A DNA stretch of 64,000 bases from Limanda limanda (Eukaryota > Chordata > Actinopteri > Pleuronectiformes > Pleuronectidae): contig NC_083639.1 in the NCBI RefSeq assembly GCF_963576545.1, forward strand, positions 17,299,118 through 17,363,117, given 5' to 3'. A program made the position numbers and the translations under genes. Position 1 is the stretch's first letter. The number at the start of each line of letters is the position of its first letter. Positions 1 to 12,985 of this stretch are shown one piece after another. A model generated the notes under the pieces. That model made no database searches. It had not been told where the DNA came from and was given only the letters and a program-made list of their open reading frames with translations.

Positions 1-3000
1 AGTGTGTGTTTACCTCCTGCCCTCCCTCGCTCACACCACACATTTCTGTATTTCTCATTAACTGATAATACATCACTCATGACCTTGTGATAAAAATACA
101 TTAGCTTGAGACAAGTCATTAATCTATAAGGAATCGGGCTGTTTGGGTTATCAGGCGAGAACGGGTGTGACGAGTAACTGCTACAAATAATGGGAATGGA
201 CTTAATGTCCCTTCTTAAGCAGCTGGCTTATACTGTAATGGAAGCGGTTTACGTGTTGTCTTTTAGGGCAAAGTTGAATGTTGGCGCTGCCGTGCATTTG
301 GGATTGCAGCGGGACGTGTTGACAGCTGATTGATCAGGGATGAAAATGAACGTGGTGCAGGATGAATGGCTCCACCATGAGTGCTTGTTAGAGAGATAAG
401 AGAGAACTGGTCATATTACAGCATATATCCCACTAAATCTCCTCTACTCTACTCACTGGGAGACAAATCCAACATAAACCCACACATCACATCCAGTAGA
501 ATGCTCTCCTTTCATATGGTCATCGTTTAGAAAACATATTCAATATAACACTCTGAAAACATGTATTGATCGAATACATATCAATGTTAAAATGATCGGC
601 TTTAATAGTCATCCATACCCTGAATTAATAATTTGTGGATTAATTTCATTGAATGCCTCTTTTTACCAGTCTACTTCACACACAGACACATTTACCAACA
701 GATTTTTAATCTGGCATAAAAACGTACAAACACAACCAACATACACATTAAGACACACCCCCCCCCCTCCCATCTCCTCACTTTCTTTTCCTCCGCTTTG
801 CTCCCGTAAACCATCCTTTATATTACATTGTTTACTTTTTTCTTTCCACTATTTCCAATATTACTTCCTTTTTCATTTCTTTTTCATTTTCTCATCATCT
901 TCTTACAGAGCCACGGAATAACTGTAGCTACGTTGGATATGTTTTTGCTTTGGTTTTTTAATTTGGTCGCTTTAATCAAGGGACTCCCCCGCAAAAATTA
1001 AGCTTTCCCCTGGTGTCACATTTTATTAACTGCTGTAATTAGTGCAGTTGTTGAAGCGGTGACTATTTATGATTAATTATTACTGTGTATTTGTTGTTTT
1101 CATTTATCATCAATTTAGGATAAAATGTGTTAAACTATTAGCATTGCTATACAATTACAAATTACAATTAAAATTATTCTTTTTTGATATATTGGGATCA
1201 AATAGTCTAAGATAACTCTTCCATGCTGCACATTCATATGGCATGTTTTGAGGAATGAGTATAATATTATTTTCTATATTGTATCATAATCATTATTGTA
1301 AACTTTGTTACTATGAAAGCTATTATACAGGGCATTTCTGACTCTCTATGCTTCGGGCCCACTCGTGTGATCAGCTGTCATCTGCCACACACACAAACAC
1401 ACACACACACACATTTCAGTTTAGCTGGATCTGTGTTTATGTCTCTCGTTCACTGAACACCCACCAGTTCATAACATGTGATTTTTAATTAGTTTTTGTG
1501 GTTCTTTCTTTGTATATTTTCTTTTGGCTGATTGTGTAATTCTTTACTTGTCTGTGCGTGTTTTGTTATCAGTTTATTGCATGAAGAAAGCGCTTTTGAA
1601 GTTATTCTTTGCGGCCTGGCACCATCCACATCTTCATCTAAGAGCTCAGTGCTTATGCTCCTCTTCCTTTCAGGCAATCTTTCAAACTGATATCTTGTCA
1701 AAAAAATACCCCAATCTTTTGTTTTACAGACACATTTTTGATTAACTTTGACGTCCCACGGGCAGCCCCCATCTTTTTTTTATATCTTTGATCCTGTTTA
1801 AATCTAACTTAAATAAAAAACATTAATGGCTATAGAACATTCATTATTTTCATGCCAGAAAGCTAAGGCGTCTGTCTAACTCCTCATCACATTATTAGCT
1901 AGAAATAACGATTATGTTGCATTAATTAGTGTGGTGCAAAATGAGATAACAAGTGGTAGTGCCAGGGGATTTCCCTTGTCTGTCCATGGGAGATTGTTAT
2001 TTGCATGATCCTGTTAAATCTCAAAAGCTGAAGAATGAACAAAGCTCAATAACGCAGTGTTAAGATAAATCTTTTTCTATGTTTAAAAATGCTTGAATCA
2101 GTATGTTTTATGTGTTGTTAAGTATTTGGTGAAAACTCATTCATAACACACTTACAGATTTATAATTTGAAGATATTCCTAGAAAGGAGATCACAGTAAG
2201 CACACATGTCAATGTTCAGAGGGTTAATTACAGCAGTATGCAAATGCTACGCTGACTGAAACATAATTTGTTTCCTGCGATAATTCAAGTCAACAGATTG
2301 TCACCAGTTTTGAATGTTAGGCTGCAGAATATTTGGGCTTGAAACCATGAGCTATCTTTGTATTTGTCTGCAACACAAACAACAGCAAAAGAAGCAAAAA
2401 GTAATTAGTATTAAGTCAAATATGTCTAATCGTTCTTGGTGTCAGTTTTCATGACTTTAATATAGGCTATAATTACACTGAACCATTATCTCCCACTCCA
2501 AATACAAACAATTAAAATACACCATCCATTCTGTCTATTTGGCACCCAAAAGCTGAGGGCTCGTTGCCAGACTGGCAAACCGCTTCTAAAATCTAGTCTG
2601 GGGCCCTGGAGAGATTGGCGTAAATTTGTTTTCACTTGAGCAAAAGCTTTGGGAGCTTTCTAAGACCCAGCCAGAAATAGCAGAACTGAAAACACAACAC
2701 AAATGCACACCAAGGGCCTGTTTCCCAAAGCGGGATTATTAAATTAGCAGTTTAACAGCATCTGCAAATATGAGGAAATGTTGACAAATCACATATATAT
2801 GTAAATGCTGCAGGATGTGTGTGTGCCAGGATAAATAAAATGTCAGTGTTAAAATATGTCGTTTTTCATCGCATGATAATGTTCTTAGCACTTAGCAGGG
2901 AGTGATGTTCCCACCACCTGGAAGAACTCGCCTGGTGTTTGGCCTTGTCTCATTCACGCAGACTTCTCTATTCTTTTTTATAAACAGAACACAATGTGTG

Positions 3001-4229
3001 TGCTTGTATGAAAATATCAAGCAATGGATGCAAGTGTGCAAAGTATATTTAAACCCACATATCACCATGTAAACAAAGTTTGTGGTGAAGGAATGTGTTC
3101 AACAGAGTCAGCCGTGCAGTGATCACAGCTCCAGGCCTTCAAATATCACATTAATTGCTGGGGTTTCCTTTTCATGCCAAATCTACGTCTGAATTTGAGT
3201 GTCTTGGCAGCTTCAAGGCGTTGTAGGTGTTAAGCTCTCCAAACGATGACAGCGTCAGACACTGAGCCTAACCAAGCTATCCAACAGCAATGCTAATGCC
3301 ATGCACTGTGGCTTGCTAACCTACAACGTATGCCTGGACTCGGGCTGTCTGCTGTGCATAAATTTGGTGCCGCGCCGCGGGCAGAGGGGTGACAGAGAGG
3401 TAGATGAGGACATCCAGTGCAGTATGAGGGATGGTGGCAGCCGTTCCCCCAGGCCACGGTGATGGTGCTACATCGATCCAGCCACTCCGGAGCCTGAAGT
3501 GCAGAGCCTTTTGGCTTTGTCAGCACTGTTCAGCTCAGCAGTGCTCCAACCCCCCTGATCAGTGTCACAAACCCACGAGAAAAAGGCCCAGAGAATAGGA
3601 AGAGGAAATGCTGATGTATCTGTAGCCAGACAGGTGGAGCGGGATTGGCAGAGTAGCAGCCAACTATTCACCAAGCACTTCTGGCTGTTTTCATATTCAG
3701 GCAAATTAATATTAATTGTCCGACAGTGAGAATGCCATGAGACCTAGGAGGCCTTGGGAGCAACACCTCCTTCGTCTACCTGTGAAAAAGTAGCAGTTCT
3801 TTATCCTGTTCAGACTGGAGCATCTTCAGCAGCCAACTTTGGAAAAAGGCTCAAGGAATGTGGTTCTAATTGTGGTTAAGAGGATGACGCAAATTATTAG
3901 TGTTGGTGGACTTCATCTCAGAAAGCTGTCTCTAGCTTTAAATTCAGTGTACATAGATAAGGAAACATTGTATTCTGCACTAACTCTCAGCAAGCCAGCA
4001 TTAAAGGAGAATTCGATTTGAATATTCAAACATGAAGCATTTATTCTTTTACAAACACACATAGAAACCTTTCATCTGAAAAACTATTTAATTACTGCTT
4101 TGCCTCAAATTGTCAAAGGCAGTCATCCATGTCTGTACAGATTTGTGTAAGATGTAGTAAAGAATTTTAAAGCGTGTATTTTATATAGTATTTATTCCTT
4201 GAATTCTTGATTTATGGCCCAAAAATATG
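1..4229. other. AT-rich non-coding stretch, no gene recognised
   Basis: No open frame here resembles a known protein and none has convincing exon structure. Contents worth noting are a short C10 run near 758-767, a (CA)n tract at 1386-1412, and a perfect octamer ATGCAAAT at 2238-2245 next to TTAATTA-type homeodomain words. The rest is ordinary AT-leaning DNA without a repeat I recognise. It could be intron or intergenic; the sequence alone does not separate the two. Confidence 0.6.
1386..1412. repeat. (CA)n microsatellite, short
   Basis: About 13 CA units with one AA interruption. Too short to be notable, but probably length-variable. Confidence 0.85.
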
Positions 4230-4331
4230 TTTTGTGAGGTGATGGTGATCTTGAGCTGTGACCACCGAATTGTAATTAGTTTCACCCAGAATCCAAGTGA
4301 ATGATTGTGTCAGCCATGGAAATCCCTGCTG
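4230..4331 (+). mobile_element. LINE-like 3'-end fragment (teleost dispersed repeat)
   Basis: The words gaggtgatggtgatcttgag, gaccaccgaattgtaatta and atccaagtgaatgattgtg follow, in order, a very common teleost repeat tail that I remember as a GAGGTCA...TGACCTTTGACCACCAAAT type sequence, associated with LINE 3' ends. The copy stops at about 4331, where a hAT-type terminus begins. Only about 100 bp survive and no coding part remains. Family assignment is from memory. Confidence 0.5.
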
Positions 4332-4334
4332 ATT

Positions 4335-4800
4335 ACGGTTGGGTATCGTTTCACTTTTAACGATTCCGAGTCTGATTCCGAATCTGCATATCAATTCCGA
4401 TTCTTAACGATTCCGATTCTTTAGTGCGGGGTCAAAATATTTCACATGCTTATTTTACAAAAACTTTTACTTTAACATAACTTTACACAAGTCATCCTTA
4501 TAGTCACAACTGACTTAGGTTCAAGGAACCTGGGAATTAATTTCAAGCAGTTGCTGTTATTAAATTAAATGATTCAATAATTCATTTTTTTATTCAACGC
4601 CGTGTAACTGTAATAACGAAACCCGCTGAACAAACAACACAGTAACACTGAAAGTATTTACAGTTAAGAGAGCTGCAGGGTGGGTGTTGATGAGAAGGAA
4701 GTAGGAAAGTTTGCGTGTGATGCTTGTGCAACACGTCAAATACTTTATACTCGTTAATTTGTATACCTTGCAGGCAAAGGTGTTTAGTCATGTTAGTTGT
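4335..4800 (+). mobile_element. hAT-type element, left terminus with degenerate interior
   Basis: The left end acggttgggtatcg is followed by repeated ACGATTCCGA-type words (4358-4425), which is the recognisable subterminal pattern of a teleost hAT-like transposon whose ends read GGTTGGGTATCG. No matching right terminus (CGATACCCAACC) was found, so the right boundary is a guess and the copy is probably truncated. No transposase frame is visible. It begins directly at the break in the LINE-like fragment to its left, consistent with insertion into that fragment. Confidence 0.5.
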
Positions 4801-5084
4801 GCCTCCTCCCTTGCATGGGCGGATCTACCCAGACTTGTGTGCTCCCAACTAATATTTATCCTCCCAAAGTTCTACCCAGAGAAAAATAAAACAAACTCTT
4901 TGGGTAGCATCGGCCAGTCCAGAAAGAGCCCCAGTGTCAGTGTAGCTTGGGAGAGTGGAGTCCTGGTACTGAACCTAGCGCAGTACAGACAGTAATTTCA
5001 ATTTTTTTTAAGAGTCCTTTGGAATGGGTTTCAATTTAGAAGATTTTCTCGATGACCAACCATATTCCTCATATATAACTTTCA

Positions 5085-5130
5085 CCACAATGTGACAGAC
5101 GCGAGGTCAGTGACCAAAATCTGTTAAATA
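5085..5130 (+). mobile_element. Possible second scrap of the LINE-like tail seen at 4.23 kb
   Basis: The words gcgaggtcagtgaccaaaat resemble part of the same tail as the 4230-4331 fragment. The match is short and may be chance. Confidence 0.2.
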
Positions 5131-5299
5131 CTGTTCATACATGACCTTCAAAATAAGGCGTTACAGGCATTAAGTCACAGCACCAAGAAGTGTGCGTAAG
5201 CCAAAAAAACATGTTTGGAGAGAGAGCGAAACCAGAATTCTTTTAGGTCAAGTGAGTGAAAACAGTCCTCGATGTTTTAGCAGCCAACACTAACTTATT

Positions 5300-5442
5300 A
5301 CTCCTAAGACAGCATGTTCTCAAGAGAGAAGAAATTGTACTTTCTTGATTCTTGTTGTTCTGGGCTTGTATCCTCATGGTTGAATGCACTTATTGTAAAT
5401 CGCTTTGGATAAAAGCGTCAGCTAAATGAAATGTAATAGCGA
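5300..5442 (+). mobile_element. L2/SINE-type 3' tail
   Basis: The segment ends with tgcacttattgtaaatcgct, then ttggataaaagcgtcagcta and aatgaaatgtaatag. This is the well-known fish tail (TGTAAGTCGCTTTGGATAAAAGCGTCWGCTAAATGA) shared by L2 LINEs and SINEs that use their reverse transcriptase. The upstream words ttgattcttgttgttctggg fit the same family. No tRNA-like head is seen, so this is a 5'-truncated copy. Strand is set by the tail direction. Confidence 0.75.
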
Positions 5443-7859
5443 CACATAAATACATGGACAGGCAATCCCGATGCTTTCAGCCATGACTCTGTTCTGCCAG
5501 CACTTGCAAAACTGAACTTGGTCTTTCTGTCTTTCAGGAGCAAATAATGAAGCATTCATTAACCCCATAACTATTTATGTGTTCAGCAATAATGATGCAG
5601 TGAAATCCATTAGGCACAATTGCTATGTCGGCATGGTTACTGTTAAGGTTGGATAAGCAAATTCTTGCTCACACAGGAAAATTGGTATGGTTGTCAGTCG
5701 TCATGGAAAGCAAGTGTGCATTTTCCTCTGGTTATGCATCAACAAAATCAATCTAGTTAGTTTTAGGCTGCAGAGAAGTTTTGTTTTCCTAAGTACAGCA
5801 CATAATGATGAAAGTCCTTGTGTCTGCAAGTACATCTGCTTTAAATGAACGGATTGATAATTACAGGTTGTTTGCTCAAATGTTTTGAGTTGCTGTCAAT
5901 AACTAATACCTAAAATGTTTGATACCTTCAAGATAATAACTAGATAAGCTCTATTTGTAAAGATAATGATTTTGGGAAACGTTCATAGACATCCCATGGT
6001 GAATTATTGGAATGACATGGCATTTCCTTCTATTGTACTGGGGAAAAAAACTAATATCCTGAATGAGTAGTTCCTAAGAAAAGCTTACTGGGAAATGTCA
6101 AGCCGACTGTCATTAAAGACACTGTGACATTTTTATTCCATCTTTTAAAGCTGCGATTCCATCTCTGTCAACAGAGGCCCTAATCTCGGCTGCTCCCCGA
6201 CAGACAGAAGCCAGACAGATTAACTCAATAACTCTTTGACTTGAGTGAATGAAGGAAACAATACATTTCTTATTTAAGCCTAATCCTGTGTGGGAGCAGC
6301 AGAGGAGGAATATTGCAGGTGGAGGGAAGGCAAAGATGGGGAAGAAGGCGCGACAGCATTCGGCTCGGAAATGAATTTTGGGGCAGCCCATACGTTTGCT
6401 CATCTTTTTTCATGCTGTCTCGCAACTACAGTCGGTGAGTGGCAGAATGAGAAAGACAGTATAATGGAGCGGAGGAGAGATGGCAATAGATAAAGACACA
6501 GATATGATGGAGTAACAGACGGCCCAAAAGTCAGGCAGAAGGGAAGAGAGATGCGTGAGACAGAATGAGGTTTACTGCTTCAATATGTCAGAGTTGGTTT
6601 GCAGGATGAAGCAAAAAGAAAACAAAGAAAATCTGCCAATTTCCATCGCGCTGACACACCCGAACTAATACCCTGCATGGGGCATCGCAGTCAGCCGCGT
6701 GTAGGAAACACAGTGTGACACATGTGGCCTCTGTATTGTCTGCAGCATCTGTTGCACTGGCACAGATGGCAATGGCCATCCTCGCCATGGCTCCACCAAG
6801 CTACCGCCTCGTGGGAGACGTGGTCTGTTTTACTGACAGCGGGGGGCCATCTGTCAACACACGACAGCCTGTTTTCAACTTCCTTTTATCTCCCATAAAC
6901 GTGGATACGGACATGTCGGGGCAAGATGCGGAAAAGCAGTCGCAGTGTCAAGGATGGATATTTGTACCGTGGGCATGAAAAGGTCAGGGTCGGGTGCTTA
7001 CTGCGGCGGCAACATCAGTGAGACCCTGGAGCGGCAGCAGCAGTGAGACCCTGGGTCCTCAACAGAGCTCCGTCAAACTGCAGGAGAAAGCTGTCAGTGC
7101 CGACGCCTGAACCTTTACGGCCCTTCCCTCACCCTCATATTCACTCTCACCTCGCTCTGACTCATTGTGTCAGCTCTTCAAACTCTCCATCCTCTCCTGC
7201 CTTAAGCTTGACGCAGAGAGCAAAGGGAGGAATGAGTCCATCTTTGGCTGCTGTAAACAAAAAAGAACACTCTTCGTGGCGTGTGAGTTTTCTCTGCCTC
7301 CCGTCGGCATGCCCTGTCAAACTTCTCTGCTCCACGCACGCACAGGCAGGAAGGAATTATTTCCCCCTCTCCTTTCCCCCACATTTACTGGTCTTTTTGT
7401 TCTTCACAGATAGAAATAAATTGAAGGAAAGGGAGATAATAAGGACATGGCAGGGAGCGATCCAGGAATATTGAAATTGACTTGAGCAGCTCTAGCACTT
7501 TCTCTGCTGCTCCTCTACTGAATGGTGATACAGGCTCATTAAAAATGCATCATTGTACTGAGAAAAGCGTGGACGTCTGCAGTTTGGCCAGACAGAGAGA
7601 CAGCCAGCCATTTCTGGACTGTCTGTGGTCGCAGTGTAAATTATTATGTCTGGTTCTGCAAAGACTCACATTTGGGATTAATCATTAGGTCTGGACAAAA
7701 ACAACAGCAACGAGAGGGTTACTGTATTATTCAACGCCGCGGAAGCACAAAAAGTTGTAGCAACATAGCAATGAGTCTACAGCCATACCAGCAGCTGTGT
7801 GGAGAAGTGTGTTGATCTATTGCCGGCATGCTAAAATAATCCTGCTGAATGCTGAACAT
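5443..7859. other. Non-coding stretch, nothing recognised
   Basis: The part from about 6.1 to 7.5 kb is somewhat richer in GC and has overlapping short open frames on both strands (longest 143 codons from 7043). None has recognisable domains and the plus-strand frame is interrupted by low-complexity Ser/Pro/His-rich translation. I regard them as chance frames. No repeat family recognised. Confidence 0.5.
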
Positions 7860-8172
7860 TCGCTATGTACACGGAAAAAGACTTCTGTGCATTCTATTGT
7901 CCGTGTATGTAAAGTTCTTCTGAGATCTTAGGGATACAAACGAAACGGACGAAACAGAGCAATGTCTGTTTGGTAAGAAGACGTACAATCTCCTCCGCTA
8001 ACGCCATGTTCAATGTTGTCAGAAACTCTCCCCTCTGCACTGCCCTCTAGTGTATTCACTGCTTAACAACCATGCCAAAATAAAGAACGCAAGAAAGTAT
8101 GTTGGCAGTGACGGTTACATAGTTTGAAACTGATGCCTTTTCATATGTAACGGCAGCATAAATGTGCCTTAA
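7860..8172 (-). mobile_element. Possible degenerate MITE related to the 36.3-kb element
   Basis: Read on the minus strand, the right boundary at 8169 begins aggcacatttatgctgccgt, close to the ends of the 36,286-36,760 element (aggccgatttatacttctcc), and is preceded by TTA, which would be half of a TWA target duplication. Inside are gaaacggacgaaacgga-like words (7940-7955), an imperfect hairpin tgtacacgga/tccgtgtatg (about 7867-7910) and ctgccctctagtg (8040-8052), all typical of teleost MITEs of this kind. I could not define the other end. Confidence 0.35.
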
Positions 8173-8174
8173 GA

Positions 8175-9932
8175 CTGATGGTTTCTTGCGCTTGTGCTTG
8201 GTCTTAAACATGTTGAAACTTTGACCTGATGATGGCGCTAAAGGTGAACAATAAAAGTATCACCATGATGGTTAAAATACTCCCTGAGGGACAAGATGAA
8301 TGTCTGAAGCAAATATCATTGAATCCGGCCGATAGTTGCAGATAAAGGTAAGTCTAGACGAGGCTAAAAATGGCAGAGGTAAGATAGATAAAGAGAAACA
8401 GACAGACATTCCTTCTCCCACTGTCAGAATGTAAACTGGATAATCACTTTTCAGCAGAAGACGATGTTTCCTTCACTGTTGCCACTGTTCAGAGCAGAGG
8501 AGCCATTTCTTATTCATTTCATGTTACCATTGTTTACTATTCACATACTGTGATCAAGGTTAACTGCTATGCAACAGTAAATGACGTGTATGCTCAAGAC
8601 TCAAGAGCTAAGTAGTGATAGCTGTGGCAAAGTCTTTCGTCATTGAGTGGCATCAGAGATCCAAATACCTAAATACAGCAGATTTGTATCCAATAATAGT
8701 CAGGACTTCTTTTGGATCAAATGTTACAAACACTGTCACAAAACATTGTGTCTCACATTATAACCCTGTAATGTCCATATGTATTTTGGTGCTGTACTGC
8801 TACAAGTGGTTGCTGTGAGTGGAAAATAATGTACTCAAACAAAACGCTTAGCAAGTGCAGAGCTCTCTAGTGTGCATGTTAAATAGCAGGTAAACACATG
8901 GTAGAGAAATGTAAATTAGAAGAGCCATCCGCTGCCCACAGTTCATCTTTGAATACCATAACATTTTTTGCTTCAAAAATACCGGAGCCTGAAAGATGTG
9001 GCCCATGATGTTCCTCACAAAGCCTTTTTCTCTAGATGATGAAAAGCAAAGAAAGGAATATGAATATGAATACACAAGGACATCTCTATAAACCCATGGA
9101 GGAATATAGCCAAATGGCATGTCTTTCAAATATGGTTTGTCTGCACGTAATGTTCAACTTGTCTGCGGTTATCAGCAGTCTTTTCTCTTCTTGTTGTTCC
9201 GGTGAAGTGGGCGAGTGGTGCACTGATAAGCACTAATACGAAGGGCAAGGATTTAACAATAAGGTCATCTTATACATCCACAGTCTGTACAGGATGTACA
9301 AATCATCCTATAGCAACAGTGTAATTCAGTGAATTTTAACTATGTGATGATTTGTACTAACTGTCTACTTAGAAAACCGCACAGATTAAGACTAAACCAA
9401 AACCCTAGTTGCTCATGTCTAATTTCTCTTAAATGTTTTAAAGAAACAGTTTTATGTGAATAAGAGAATCGGATTTTATGGTGAGCTTCCCTGTCACTGT
9501 CCGGTGCCTATGTTTAAATGACACAGAGAACTGGAACCTAACAAACTGTTGCAAAATCCGAATTATTTATTCAGATTTTCATTGTCACATGCAAGTGCTT
9601 GCTTACATTTTTTGATTAATTGATTTACTTGGCCACTTGGGGAAATGGAGGATGTAAGCAAACAGCTACATATCCTTATTGATTAAATATTGATTAATGC
9701 AACTTTAATCCGAGGTCTGGCTGTTGAATGTGTTGTGTGACAGCTGTGTGATCGTTTATTCCAATTTCTTTTCAACAAAGGTCTTTTGACTATTTCTACA
9801 GCTATTAGTGGATGATGGTCATATGGTCTACTTTTATTTTCCACTTCTAGCCTCAACTTAAATCCCAATTATTAAGTTAAAATGCTTTTAGTTGAGTGCA
9901 GTTTAAAACTGTCGCTCCAACCTAATGTCCAA
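8175..9932. other. Non-coding stretch, nothing recognised
   Basis: AT-leaning sequence with only short open frames lacking recognisable motifs. No long simple repeat and no repeat family identified. Confidence 0.5.
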
Positions 9933-10300
9933 CCATCCATCTTCTGCAGCTTATCTGAGAGTGGGACATGGTGGCAGCAAACCAGGCAAAGTGGTGCAGA
10001 GATCCTTCCACCCGGCCACAACCCCCGGCTCTTCCTTGGGGAACCTGAGGAGTTCCCAGACCAGATGGGATGTAAAACCCCTACAGCATGTTCTGGGTCT
10101 GCCCCGGGGTCTCGTCCCGGTTGGTTGTGCCCGGAATAGCGCCAGAGAGAGGCATATGGAAGATGTCCTCATTAGATACCCACTATTACCTCAGCATGGT
10201 CAATGTAGTCAGCTGACTTTAGATATCTGAGACGCTAAGCCCACAACCCTGTGAAGGAAACTCACTTTAAACACTTTTTCCAATGGTGCCTGGTTGTAAG
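9933..10300 (+). mobile_element. Teleost dispersed repeat (CCATCCATCTTCT... family)
   Basis: Starts ccatccatcttctgcagctt and continues with ctggcagca-like, cccggccacaacccccggct, gaggagttcccagaccagat, gttctgggtctgccccgggg, tctcgtcccggttg, tgcccggaatagcgccagag and gaaggaaactcactt. In this order they follow a very abundant fish repeat whose usual version reads CCATCCATCTTCTTCCGCTTATCC...CCTGGGTCTTCCCCGGGGTCTC. I do not remember the family name with certainty (probably LINE-associated). Open frames here (101 codons plus, 73 minus) are products of the repeat, not genes. Confidence 0.75.
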
Positions 10301-12985
10301 TCATTGTCCTGTGCTCTCAAGAAAAGACTTGCATCGTTACTTCTTTAGGACGACTTGGTTGAAGCACATTCAAAGGACTCACAGGTTGATGTAGATAATT
10401 AAATACGAGGGGAGAGTCAAATACAATACCCATAAATATTTCTTCACACACCCTTGTATGACAAATAAACTGGTAAAATATGCTTTTACATGAATTGCAT
10501 TTCATCTATTATTTTTGTAAAAGGCTTTGAGCGGTGGAGTTTGATCGTGCGCTATGTGTGGCATAAATGTGCATCAAATAAACGTGAAGATTCCTGTGCT
10601 CCAGATATATCTGCGGTGATGTTTGTGATGTTTGCCACCACCGCTGCTCCTCTCTACTCTGCGCACAGACACGCCCACACAAATTGCAACATCTAAGACC
10701 ATGCCTCTGTGCCAATGAGATACACCACGTTAAAACTGTGTTATTGATTTGCTTTCAGAGTTCTCTCATAATGCTCGAAGCAATCCTGTTATGCGAGCTA
10801 TAATGTCCTTCACATATGCAAGGGAGCAGCATATTTATATACAATCTTTGAAAATCCCATCCATATTGAATATGCTTGGGACTGTAGCACTGATGTTCAA
10901 TAAACCACTGGTAGGGTGACTTTTTCAATATTTTCAAAGTAACGATGTGTTGGAAGAGCTGGAGCTGAGGTTGAATGTGTAAAAAAAATAAAAACTCCCA
11001 CTAGCAAACTACCCGACTGGATACAATCAGCATTCACTCCTGGGTCAAATGACACAGCAGTAGACACAGGTTTTTATCGGCTCCAGCTCCTATCGGCAGC
11101 GATGGAAACAAGATGTTCAGGCAAACGCCCTAATTCGGCAAGACAGAAGAGTGAGTCAGTTTTCAGTGCATTGGTGACGTTGAATGTGAAGCACCAGGGA
11201 AAAATACAAAATTGCTGGCAATGGTCGGCCATTTGTTTTACAACAATCACTGGTGATGGGTCTGCATGCAAACCACCAGTAAACTCAAAAGTTTACAAAA
11301 GAGGGGAACAAAACAGTGGCTTGGAAGAAAATAAACCTTAACAAAAATTACAGTCTGTGTAAAACAAGTTTACAGTGTTTTGTGTCTGAGTGAAAGGAGT
11401 GTAACTGGGGAGGCGTTGTCTTTCTTGACTTTGAGAGTGTATGATTTTAACATTTTAATGTTGAATGTTTTAACATTTAATTAAATCTGAAGCAATATCA
11501 TAATACGAAATAAGTCTGTCATTGGTCTATGTTAATGTTTAATCATAAATGTCTTGCAATTGTATTGTGAGTGTAATTGTATGACCATACCACCCCCTTT
11601 AGTGAAGGGATAAAGGAATGTGCCTTTCAATAATATGTCTCTAGGTATGGTTAATCAATGCATTTCTCAGAGAAGGAAATAACAGCAGAATAAAAACAAG
11701 TCTTTTTTATGACAAATCATGAAAATACAATGTTTTTCCATTCTTTTCTTTCCTGCCATTGTTTCATCTTCCATATAACCTTCTGAAAATATATTTGATG
11801 GGTTTATATAGTCGGATGTGTGAGAGGAATAAAGAGACCCACACCATGATGAGAGTGTGAGAGAGACAACAAGCTGAGAGAGCGATCTTGTAAAATTTAA
11901 GGTGGGTCTCCCCTGAGACAAAGCTGTCAATTAATAGGTCACAGATATTAACACAAGAAAAAATGTTGCAGCCTGAGCATTAAAAGTCACAGCATTTTGG
12001 AGGTAACAATGAAGGGGGAAAAAGAAAGACTTAGAGGATTAATAAAAGAGATGTGAGGGGGAGATAAAAAAAAAGAATCAGCGGAGAGAGAAAGCAGAGG
12101 GGGAAGCATGATAATTAGAAAGAACACTGGGGAAGTTGTGATCAGATAAAACCAGATACAGAGGCCTATCACGTTCACAGTTACATTTTCACATCAGGAC
12201 CTAAATAATTCTCTGAGAAGCTGCTAATGCACCGAGGTACTGCTGGATAAAATGCCATTATTTTATTAGCATAAATACACACTTTGTACTCCTTGCATAA
12301 TCTCAATTTTCATTCATCGAATTTTACTTGAGAGATTTCTACTAACCTGTTTTTGAGTGTTTGATAAACCTCTCAACCTCTGAAATGAACAGCTGATTCG
12401 TTCCTGCAAGACTTTTGTGTGTAACCACGCAGCTCAGGCTCTGAGTGCCTCGAGGGAATTCTGCCTCATAGACACTGAAGGAAACATTATGGAACATCGT
12501 TTCAGAGGAGCACAGACAGCGGAGAGCTTGGAAGAGCGCCTCACAAAAGAAAAAAACAATCTGAAATTGTTAACACACCAAAGCCGGATATCTTTGTACA
12601 AGGGTTATATTTTGTTGCTTTAATGCTCAAACGGCAAGACAACAATAAGAAGCTGTTGCCTTGAGCATTGGGCTTTAGTTGTGTGAGTCCTATCACAATG
12701 AAAATGTCATGCATCTGTAAAGGCTCGAAGGAAGAAGAAGCGATGTCACCATCATCATCGGTTCTTGTATTTGTTTCTCTTAACAGTGGAGCAATTCAGA
12801 AGTTTCATTCTTTCATCACGTAGATGAAATATTCACTTTGCTCCTTGTGAATTTAACTCATCCTTCTCAACTGCCTTTTAACCACCAGGAAATGACAAGA
12901 TGGTGTGTGACAGGCAGGACCTTCAACACGACACAAATAAGAAAGCATGTCAAATTCATGTCAAAGGTCAAACTCTCCGAATCTT
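10301..12985. other. Non-coding stretch, nothing recognised
   Basis: AT-rich sequence with purine-rich patches (12,000-12,100). Open frames are under 90 codons and unrecognised. No transposon ends or long simple repeats were found. Confidence 0.5.

Noticed and set aside
9925..10230. 101-codon plus-strand open frame
   Set aside because: It lies inside a recognised teleost dispersed repeat and the minus strand is also open; the frame is a by-product of the repeat.
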